Shown in pieces: positions 55,421 to 64,000 of a stretch of 64,000 nucleotides of DNA. Below the pieces are notes generated by a model. That model made no database searches. It saw only the letters and a list, made by a program, of their open reading frames with translations, and was not told where the DNA came from. The position numbers and the translations under genes are program-made. This DNA is from Norana najaformis (lineage: Eukaryota; Annelida; Clitellata; Crassiclitellata; Hormogastridae): contig OZ029916.1 in NCBI GenBank assembly GCA_964023275.1, positions 13,756,607 to 13,820,606 of the forward strand, given 5' to 3'. The stretch's first letter is position 1, and each line of letters starts with the position of its first letter.

Positions 55421-58400
55421 ATGTCAAAAGATCAAGGAAAGAAACGGTTAGAAAGGTGGACGTTTTTCTTTATCTATTGCTTTTTTCTTATTCATTCATA
55501 CGCCTACAACTAGTGTGCATACACTAGTGTGCGTGTTTCAAGAAACTTATGATAGGACCTTTTAAGTACCTATCAAAGGCGCTTGTACACATGACTGTCT
55601 AACTGAACTGAGCAAGCGCGTTTCATCAGCAGAGTGCAGCAGCCTTGTTACAAAGTCCTATCACTTACCTACAACACACTTCAATCTTCCCAACTCTCCT
55701 ATCTCCGTCAGTTATTTACAGTACAACCGCTTCGCTCAACCCGCTCCTCTTCTGCCCTAACACTTCTTCGCCCTCCCGTCACCTCATCCTTAAAATTTGG
55801 TAATCGCTGCATAGCCATAGCTGCCCCACCACTCTGGAATAAACTCCCCAGAATTGTGACAATTTTCTGACCCATCATGCAAACTCATCGATGTTCCACC
55901 GCTTGCAATTTCTGCTTCGGCCTTTCACTCAGAACTGAAAACATTCCTCTTTCACAGATCCTACCCTGACACCCCTTCTTCTTCTTATCTCTCTCCCCTC
56001 TCCAACCCCAAACACACACACCCCCCATAGCTGCCACGCTGTCTTTTGGCTTGACTTTTGGATCTTGACCAGGAACCGAACCCTTTTTGCCTATCGATTT
56101 TGTTTTGACTGAGCGCCTGTGAATAAGCTGGTCCCCGCGGTGCAGCTTTCATTGGGCACTGTAGAAATCTTGGAATTACGATTACGACTCAAGACTTGGA
56201 ACACCAAGCTTCGTGATGTATGCTGGTGCTGTGCTGTTTGTTTAAGAAGTCATAAAAATCGGCCTGACGCCTGTTAATTCTGATCTACCCAGGCGACAGG
56301 GTAACAGTTTTGATCAATTGATCTGTAAGACCTGCGGAAATATTAAAGGAATTTTGATATAGAACCCAACAGGGTATGTCCTAGTTTGTGCTCCGACGTC
56401 TAGGTCTCGGAAATTTGTGGGGAAGGAAATGTTTGTGTGTGTCTGGTCTTAGAATACAAATTTTGGGGTTGTCCCGAATCCCTGAAAACGCTGAAAATAC
56501 ACAACAACCCGATTTCCCAAAAACAGTTTTATAGAAAGCAGTCGAAATCCCAAAAACTAGCATGGACTATCAAATCGGCAATAGTAGCCAAACATATTGG
56601 ATCTCAGTGTTTCCTCATGTAGTAACATCCATCACATCATGTAGACATTGACTTTCAGGAAAAAGTCTTAATTCCACCATACAAACGTTATCTTCTTAAT
56701 TTTCGCGATTTCTTCAAATTGGCTGAAGCTGTACCTGAAAGAAATGGATTTTGTATGGCTGGGCAAAAGACAGGCTTTTGCAAGGATTGACAGTGAGAGT
56801 GCATGGAGTGCTTGGAGTGCAACTGGATGAAGATTTGTCGGTGGAAGAGCATGATTTAAGAGATGCTATATAAATAGACAGATACATATGTGCATACATA
56901 TATTTGCAATATCATGGCTGCTGCTGTTCCTACTAATAATATTATTAAGATAATTTATATAGTGCTGCAACATAGCCAAGACTGAAGAACTGGGCTCTGT
57001 TGAATTACAGTCAAAGGAGACACAAAGCAGAAATGTCCTGAGCCTATAACTAACAAGTACTAACTGGCAAAGTAACATTGCTGCTCTGCATGTCCAGTGA
57101 TATAATCTGATAGTAAGCTTAAACAGTGCTATTAGGTCATCACTGAAGTATTTCTGTTTTTTTTTGGTTTGCTGTAGATTGAGGTCAAGGTCACTTTCTA
57201 GTGATTCTAGTGACTGCAAAAAACGGAAGAAATCACACAAAAAGCACAAGCATCATAAGCATGAGTCACATTCGAGTGACAGCAACTTCAAAGACCATTT
57301 TCAGACAGAAGATGAAGAAAAGTTTGAAATGCTGTCAAAGGAAGAGAAAATGTATGTTGCATTTTCATCTTCAGACATGCAGCATGACTTCAACATTACA
57401 TGACTTTGGCAATACAACATGACTTTAGCAATACAACATGACTTTAGCAATACAGCATGACTTCAACAATAAAAAATTTGTCCAGCACTTGTTAGGTTTT
57501 ATTTTCCAAGTATGATTCTTTTCCTTATGTGTTGTATTATTTTATTTATGTCATACTATAATTTTAATTCTTGATCCTCATATAGCATATAAGTTGTTTA
57601 TTTCAGTATGTGATAGTTTTTGTTTGCATTTTATTGATCCTTTTATTCCTCTGCAATTGCCATTTGTCTGTGTTTACCTCCAGTCCATTTAGTCTTTTGT
57701 TTTAGTAACTTGGAGTTTAGGAATAACAAGGCAAATGCTTCAGTCTCCACTTCTGTCTGGTGTGCAGACTTTGTGTTTGGATACTGTTTCATGTGCTGGA
57801 TAGGATGAAGACCATCAGAGAACCTATGGGCAACAAGAGTAGGAGTACACCAGTTGAGAAAGAGATGAACCATTATTCTTGAATACAAGGAGAATGGGTT
57901 GTTGCCTAATTGCAAATATGCCTTCAGCATTACAACATGACTTCAGCAATACAACATGACTTCAGACATACAACATGACTTCGGCAAAGCAACACAACTT
58001 CAGTAATTCAACATGGCTTTAGCAATACAGCATGACTTTGGCAATACAACATGACGTCAGACATACAACATAGCTTCAGACACAGCATGACATCAACAAT
58101 ACAACATGTCCAGCAATACAACATGACTTCACCAATGCAACATGACTTTAGCAATGCAACATGACTTCAGCAATACAGCATGACTTCAGCAATAAAAAAT
58201 TTGAGTTACATGGTTCCACTTTGAATTAATGTATTCACCTGAGTGCCAGGATTCTAATCCCAGGTGCAGGAATGAAAAGCCATTGCATAAGGTGTTCTGC
58301 TGTAGGGTAGGTTCTTGCATGCTACTCTCGATAGTTCTCAGCCTCTTCCTTCATCTGATTAGGTCCATCAGTCATTGTCCACCATGTCATGACATATATA

Positions 58401-61400
58401 TACACGTGTTGCACCTATCTGAAAAGTACAGTATTGCCCATGCTCATAGAATGCCTCAACACACGATAAAAACCAGTCATCTACCAGTCATGAGACTGTG
58501 CAGTTTTTTTATTAACGATGGGCAGTTGCACACTTGTTCAGAGCTGTGTTCACTCCTTGTTGGAAAAAATGGCATCAATTCCTTTTGATGGTTGTCGTAA
58601 TTGCACAGTAACCTCTGCTTGCACTGCAGATGTGTTAGAAACCTTTAATCTCTAGGTCTTTGAAATTATATTTAAGTGAATATTCTAGCTGCTACAAGCA
58701 GAACCTTAAGCCTAACCCTTAACCAGTTGAATGATGTATTTGTGCACTGTACCTCTGTTGTGGTTGTTTGACAATGTCTGCATGTGGCCCTCCAGTTGTT
58801 GGCGTTTACATTAAGCTTGAAGTTTTTGAATGCGAACTTACAAATAGCAGGCTCCATAGCAAATGATAGCTTTAAAATTTTCTTAACAATTCTCAAAGAA
58901 ACTGAAGCATCATTTACAATCTGCTAGCACAATGACATGAAAAGCGGAAGTTCAGTTAATGCGCTGGAAATGGATTAATAGCAAAGAATTTCTGGTCAGT
59001 CTAATGATCGGAATAAACCAGTATATATATACTTCACTTGCAGTTAAGATCACATGCTCAAGACCAAGCTTAAGACCAATACCAAGACTAAGACTTTAGT
59101 ATTGAGACCAAAGCCAATACTGACACATTTAAGAGCATGGTCTCGAGACCCCATCATTGGGTCTTGGTCATGCTGGGGAATATTTGGGTGCTGCTTTAAA
59201 ACATGGAGCTATAACTTGAATGTTGCCATAACATATGTGTCTCAGCCATGTGGAAAGGTTAGGCGGTTACCATGTGTTTGCATGACTTGAAGCATCATTT
59301 ACAATCTGCTAGCATGATACATATACATATATACATATATAATTATACATATATAAGGTGGAATTTTAGAGAATGACATAAGATTAAAATTTCTGTAATG
59401 CAGGAGGCAGAAGCAGCTGATGAAAGCACTCGAAACTCCTGAGGAGAAGCGTGCTAGAAGACTTGCAAAGAAGGTAAGTGCTGTGCTTGGCGTTGTTGCA
59501 ATGGGTACTTTATTGTTTCTAGTGCTTGTGTGATTTATTTTGTAATGTACACATCACTGTGAAATTGATTTTTAGCCGCTGTTAAAGATGCATGGTCCAA
59601 AACCTAGGTGTTGTTTTTCTGTAAAGTACTATTGATGCATTCATACTAAAGCAAGTTTTGTGAGATGGATTCAGAAGCTTAGAACTTCAGATTAGCTGAT
59701 TTCTGCCAAGGGAATTAAATATATTATTAGCGGGAATAGTAATTGTAAGTGCACATCTTTAGAGCACCACTTCAAGAAAACACTTCAGAGGGTGTCCAGA
59801 CCTTCAACATGAGATCACAGTCATGGAATGTATTAAATGCCCATGTATTGTACCTTTTTTAGGTTGCAAAGGGAAGAAAAGCCAAAGAGAAGATGGGTTG
59901 GGATGAAGAATATATGGTATGTTGCTTCTGTGCACTGCTTGTAGGATTTAAAAAAACTTTCGGTTATGTAGGATGCTGTTATTGGTTTATGCTATGTGCG
60001 TCAGACACCATTGCTGTAAATATTACGAATTATTTTAATTATTAATTTTTATTATCTTAATTTAGTTTCTTCCATCTGCATGAATATGCACTGAGATTAT
60101 TTAAATAATTTTATTCTGTCTCATCACTTGTGTTCATCTTTTTTAAAGATTAACATGAGCCAATATAAAGCTGCCTAAGTTTATTATATACAGTGCAGAC
60201 CTTTTCATGTAAAATTGTTAGGCTAAGTCTTCGCAACAGCTTGTTAACAAACCATGGGTTAAGAGGGCCATGCTGAAATACAGTATTGTATGATTTATGT
60301 AAGTTTTAATGTGGCTAGAAAGCGCAAAGACGTCAGATGTGAAGGCAATTGTGCTTTTGCCTGCTACCATAGGATTTTGTCACCTGCTTCTCTCATTTGG
60401 TCTCCATGGTTGTTATGACAGGCAGTGAACAGGATCCTACACTGTGACAAAAACACTGTGTATTACCGAGCCCTTCATCACACTCGTCCGATGCTGACAG
60501 GTTTTTGTGCTTCTTTTTTTGACATACCCTAAATCTCCTCAACCAGTTCTCAGCTTGCTCCAAACAACAAACTTGACTGGTATCCGTAATCTCATTTTTC
60601 ATCCTCTGATGAACAATGTGGCTTAGTCCTCATCCCTGCTGCCTTTTAAAATGATGCTTTGACGTCTTGGGCCCAACTATCACATCCACAATCAACCTCT
60701 TTCCCACCGGTTTCATTCATGCCATAGTTTACCCTCTTTTTAAAAAGCCACCTTCCCTTGTGATGATCCCTCAAACTATTACCCATCTCTAATCTCAATT
60801 TCATTTCCAAAATCGTGGAAAAAGTTGTTACCAGTTGTGAGATTAATCACCTCTACCTCCCACAACCTCTACTGTCCCTTCCAGTTTTCCTACTGCAAAT
60901 ACAATTCCACTGAAATGGCACTACTTAACATTCATAATCACACAGTCGACTACAAGGACCAAGGAACAGTAACTGCTCTTATTCTCCTTGACCTGTCTTG
61001 CACTTTTGATATGTTAATCATGGGATATTGCTTCATTGCCTGGAATACTGGTTTGGTCTTTCTCTCCTTTGGTTCACATCTTGCCTGTACCTTCAGTCAG
61101 TTTGTTTTAACCAACTCACTTCTGCACCTACTGTCTTGAATTGTGGCGTTCCGCTAGTTTCTGTTCTGAGCCCGCTTCTGTTTGCATTATATATTACTGC
61201 AAGCGGTACAGTGCTTACAACAGCTCTTTTGACTACCACTTTTGTGCTGATGATACCTAACTATTCCTCTCATTTGACAGTTCCAAATCTAATCCTGCTG
61301 TCCAACTATTTGCTTCAGTTTTTGATGATGTTCAGTCTTGGATAGCTAGTAATAATCTTCTGAATCATTCAAAAACTGAATTCCTTCTTCTAGATGCAAG

Positions 61401-63858
61401 GCAACAACTTCAGTCTGGTGCTTACTTGTCAATTGTTCTGAATGCACATGCAGTCTGGGCATAATATTTGACCCCACCATGTCATTTTGTAATCATGTTG
61501 GTGCCATATTCAGATCAGCTTTCAGTTTCACAAATGAGATATTTTCCTAGAATTAGATCTTTGTTGCCTGATTCTGTCTTAGTCCTAGTATCTAATGCAG
61601 ACTTGACTGCTGTAACTCATTTCCTATTGGCTTCATAAAGAGAGATCTGCACAGTCTACAAATGGTTTTAAAATCTCTGGCTAGAGCTGTAACAAAAACA
61701 CATAAGTATTAACTTGTTACACCAATATTGCATTTGTTATGTTGGTTACCCATTGAGCGAAGAATCCTGTTTAAAATTGTCTTATAGTTCACACAGTACT
61801 ACATCTAAATCAGCCGTCCTATCTCTTTCCATGCTTAACCATAATACCAACAAATGTTGCACTCGATCAGTGGACACATAACTCTTGTTGTGCCTTTTAC
61901 CAGGACAGGGTTGGTTTCTAGAGCATTCTCAGTTGCTGGTCCACAACTTTCGAATTCTGTGCCAGGTTCTGTTTGTTCTGTCAGTTCTTTGATGTTGTTC
62001 AGGTCTAAACTTAAGACTCATCTGTTGCTTACCCACCTAAGCCTAACTTCTGGTTTCTCTGACCTATAGGAGTTACCCCTGGCTTCTCCAGTGTAGAGGA
62101 TTTAAGGGTTCTTGCTGTTTCTTTACTGTAAACGTTTTTTATGTTTAGGTTTGAGTTTAATTTCACTGCAAATTAACATTGTGCCTTCCAGGTAGATGTT
62201 CTACAAAATCTTCTACAGATATTTCTAGCCATTTTCTGTTCAGCCAACAACTGTGGGAATATTATAAAATGATGTGACTGCCTGTTAAAGATATTGAGCT
62301 GAGCAGCTGTACATAAAGCTGATTCTTGTTGACTTTTCAGTGTTTCTTTTTCTTCTTCTTCTTCCTTCTGACTGGAATTAATCCCTCCTAGGGAGGGGTC
62401 AGCCACTTCTGTGTTTCTGATTATGATTATTGGCTTCTCAATTCCACTGATTAACAGTATATCATTTTGCTTGTTAGTCACTTGAGTCTCTGAGGTAAGG
62501 CTTCATGGGGAAACCTTTCAGTAATAACAATAATTTTCTGATATTTGTTGGAATGTAGTATGAGTTGCCTATCTGATTAGCAGTTTTCATTGTCACCTGT
62601 CTATTTTGTCCAGGTGTATAAAAAAGTCAGATATGATCATGTGCTTAAGTGGTGTCAAATACTTACTTTAGCTAACGAAATTTCACTGATTACAGTGTAT
62701 TGCTTGATAAGTTTGTTTTTCTGTTTAGGGCTACACTAATGCAGATAATCCTTTTGGTGATGAACATTTGCTGGACACCTTTGTTTGGCAAAAGAAGTTG
62801 GAGACAGAAGGAAAAAAGGGATTAGAGCTGACTGAAATAGAAAAAATTCAGAAGAAACAAATGATGGACAACAGAGTTAGATGTCAAAACATTTTAATGA
62901 AATTATTGTTGCTATAGTTGTTTTCATTGTTGTTTTTTACTACTATTTAAAGAAAGAGGCATTAACCTTTATGCTGTGGGCCTTGCTGGCTGTTTTTAAT
63001 GGTAGTCTTTAAAACCTAGCATAATTTATCCTTTTTTAACCTTGTACATAAGTTAGTGAGTGCATTACAAATAGGTCTGCCACCGGGTCATGTGTTTGTG
63101 TTGAGGTGAGGTGTGCCAGGTGGCCAGTTTGAATTTTTATTCCAATATTTGAATACTAGAATGAATATCTAACAAAATACCAAATATGTTGAGCATTGAA
63201 TGGAAAAAGAACAATTTTGGTATATTTTAATCATTATTTAAAAAGCTATTTATTTCTTGTGTAGAACATAACTGTCTAAACTTTCTGCATAAGTAGGAGT
63301 TTTTAGAATTGTTGTTTCTTTTAATTTTGGCCTTATAAACTACTACTGTTAATTGAACAGGGTTTTTGAGTAGTCATCTTCGTAGGTATTTGTAAGTTGC
63401 TAAAAAAGTTTCTGCAAAGTACAGTATCACTGTTGTCAGCTGAGAAATTGTTGGCTGCCAAGTTCTCTAAACTGTATTGTTTTTTATCTTTGAAGAAAAA
63501 TTATCCTTGGGTATTGTCAGTCTTCTTTCCACTTGAAAGCAGTTTGTCCTACAGGCAGTCAATTCTTTCTAATCTGACTTGCAGATATCTTTGGATCAAC
63601 TTCCATTTGTTGTCTACAATGTTGCAGCTGTCTGTGGCACATTCTGCATACTTTTTTTGGTTACCTTGGCATTTAATCTGAAGTTCAGAATTTGGCAGAG
63701 CACGATGTTCTTAATATGTTTAGATGGAACTGGAAAAAGTTAAGAAGAGGCGTTTGGAACGTGAGCATGAACGAGCCATTCGTGAGACTGAACAGGAGAT
63801 GATGCAAAGGGAAAAGGAGGCAGAGTACTTCCGCGAGTGGGAAAAACAAGAGGACAAG
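55421..63858 (+). CDS. CACTIN: CACTIN, 5' part of gene, six exons, runs off the right edge
   Basis: Conserved nuclear protein associated with the spliceosome; in flies and vertebrates it also modulates Toll/NF-kB signalling. Exons: 55421-55446 (or to 55455, both donors phase 2; inferred), 57178-57351, 59404-59473, 59863-59916, 62729-62875 and 63724-63858, whose GTGAGA donor shows that the gene continues. Exon 2 encodes an SR/K/H-rich N-terminus (RSRSLSSDSSD, KSHKKHKHHKH). The remainder matches the cactin mid-domain: LMKALETPEEKRARRLAKK (exon 3), KEKMGWDEEYM (exon 4), GYTNADNPFGDEHLLDTFVW (exon 5) and RLEREHERAI, MQREKEAEYFREWEKQED (exon 6). All phases agree. The C-terminal CactinC domain lies outside the window. 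The start MSKDQGKK is chosen by phase and ATG only and needs transcript support. Confidence 0.93.
55545..55620 (-). repeat. Short LINE 3' UTR-like word
   Basis: GGACCTTTTAAGTACCTATC followed by AAAGGCGCTTGTACA, related to 23030, 44685 and 51055 (minus) and to 32310 and 37815 (plus). It is probably the 3' UTR of another LINE family. Confidence 0.5.
55640..56190 (+). mobile_element. LINE family 2, longest sense copy, 5'-truncated
   Basis: Contains the RT C-terminal remains RSSSALTLLRPPVTSSLKFG and APPLWNKLPR, then the 3' UTR with CATTCCTCTTTCACAGATCC, TTTTGTTTTGACTGAGCGCC and the tail GAAATCTTGGAATTACGATT then ACGACT. It is the reference copy for family 2. It lies in CACTIN intron 1. Confidence 0.9.
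56191..57177. other. Rest of CACTIN intron 1, nothing recognised
   Basis: AT-rich sequence ending in the strong acceptor TTTTTTTTTGGTTTGCTGTAG before exon 2 (split: TTTTTTTTT, GGTTTGCTGTAG). No gene or classified repeat seen. Confidence 0.45.
57378..57475. repeat. 18-19-bp minisatellite, first block, CACTIN intron 2
   Basis: About five units of AATACAACATGACTTTAGC with variants, starting about 27 bp after the exon 2 donor and ending in AACAATAAAAAATTTG. Confidence 0.92.
57915..58205. repeat. 18-19-bp minisatellite, second block, CACTIN intron 2
   Basis: About fifteen degenerate units of AATACAACATGACTTCAGC. It ends with CAGCAATAAAAAATTTGAG, matching the end of the first block, so the two blocks probably came from one array split or duplicated around 440 bp of unique sequence. 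Confidence 0.92.
58903..58929. repeat. 27-bp direct repeat, left copy
   Basis: TGAAGCATCATTTACAATCT followed by GCTAGCA, identical to 59288-59314. It has the appearance of a target-site duplication around 58930-59287. Confidence 0.88.
58930..59287. mobile_element. 358-bp insertion between 27-bp direct repeats
   Basis: Flanked by perfect 27-bp repeats, as expected for target-primed retroposition. The interior holds degenerate AAGACCAATACCAAGAC words and GGTCTCGAGACCCC. No tRNA-like promoter boxes, poly-A tail or coding remains were recognised, so the class is unknown. It is in CACTIN intron 2, about 90 bp upstream of exon 3. Confidence 0.6.
59288..59314. repeat. 27-bp direct repeat, right copy
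   Basis: Exact repeat of 58903-58929. It is followed by an AT microsatellite of TACATATA units (59317-59356) before CACTIN exon 3. Confidence 0.88.
60640..62165 (+). mobile_element. Decayed CR1/L2-type LINE (family 1), sense copy in CACTIN intron 4
   Basis: RT blocks in shifting plus frames: ISKIVEKVV-like near 60810, VTALILLDLSCTFDMLIMGY near 60970 (motif A region), LHCLEYWFGLSLLWFTSCL, NCGVPLVSVLSPLLFALYI near 61140 (GVPQGSVLGPLLFxLY), DVQSWIASNNLLNHSKTEFL near 61330 and SRAFSVAGPQLSNSVPGSV near 61915, then RSKLKTHLLLTHLSL near 61990. About 1.5 kb, with many frame breaks. Its 3' coding end is the sense counterpart of the minus-strand family 1 fragments elsewhere. Confidence 0.88.
62876..63723. 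other. CACTIN intron 5, nothing recognised
   Basis: AT-rich intron between exons 5 and 6. The 94-codon ORF at 63397-63681 has no recognisable features. Confidence 0.5.
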
Positions 63859-64000
63859 GTGAGAATAACTTTGAAAGTGTTGCTTTTTCAGTCTTTTATT
63901 TTCAGCTATCTGTAATTAAAGCAGAGATGGTTTTATTGCTGATGCTACATTGACAAAGAAAGCATGCAAACAAGGTTTTAAAACCTAGTTTTGCCTTAGT

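Noticed and set aside
63397-63681. 94-codon ORF in CACTIN intron 5
   Set aside because: No recognisable domain, flanked by consistent CACTIN exons, with AT-rich intronic composition.

Overview
This is eukaryotic, almost certainly metazoan, genomic DNA: AT-rich, with long GT-AG introns, three conserved animal housekeeping genes, and a heavy load of CR1/L2-type and RTE-type non-LTR retrotransposon fragments plus DNA-transposon remnants. The gene sequences and repeat types suggest an invertebrate bilaterian (marine deuterostome or lophotrochozoan would fit), but the phylum cannot be fixed from the sequence alone. There are no operons, rRNA genes, CRISPR arrays or prokaryotic signals, and I recognised no tRNA gene.

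Host genes: (1) POLR1E (RPA49/PAF53, RNA polymerase I subunit), minus strand, 16381 down to 4854. I could thread twelve exons with consistent intron phases into one 416-residue protein. (2) ARPC1 (WD40 subunit of the Arp2/3 complex), plus strand, 22660 to about 51742. Ten exons are certain; a short terminal exon is probable. (3) CACTIN (spliceosome-associated NF-kB/Toll-pathway regulator), plus strand, starting about 55421 and running off the right edge. Six exons are visible, and the first is inferred from phase. POLR1E and ARPC1 are divergent with about 6.3 kb between start codons; ARPC1 and CACTIN are in tandem, about 3.7 kb apart. Nothing suggests the three act in one pathway.

Layout: 1-4850 lies downstream of POLR1E and holds LINE fragments and a pair of ~415-bp direct repeats. 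4854-16381 is POLR1E, with a 59-bp x 11 minisatellite, a 74-bp tandem array and many truncated LINEs in its introns. 16382-22659 is the divergent intergenic region, made largely of LINE fragments. 22660-51742 is ARPC1, whose introns hold many LINE pieces and one apparently complete RTE-type LINE (44819-48250) with an uninterrupted 1054-codon ORF and a perfect 30-bp target-site duplication. 51743-55420 holds a hAT-like MITE with both ends and near-perfect 8-bp target-site duplications, and a cluster of LINE 3' ends. 55421-64000 is the 5' part of CACTIN, with 18-19-bp minisatellites, an insertion between 27-bp direct repeats and a long decayed LINE.

Two dispersed CR1/L2-type families explain much of the repeat content. 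I call them family 1 (3' tail of TTAGA/GATTA units; 3' sequence with the conserved word TGCCNNGGGCAT or its complement) and family 2 (3' tail of GATTAC units preceded by the palindrome AATCTCGAGATT). I found no convincing undescribed cellular system; the most notable object is the young, apparently full-length RTE element inside an ARPC1 intron.
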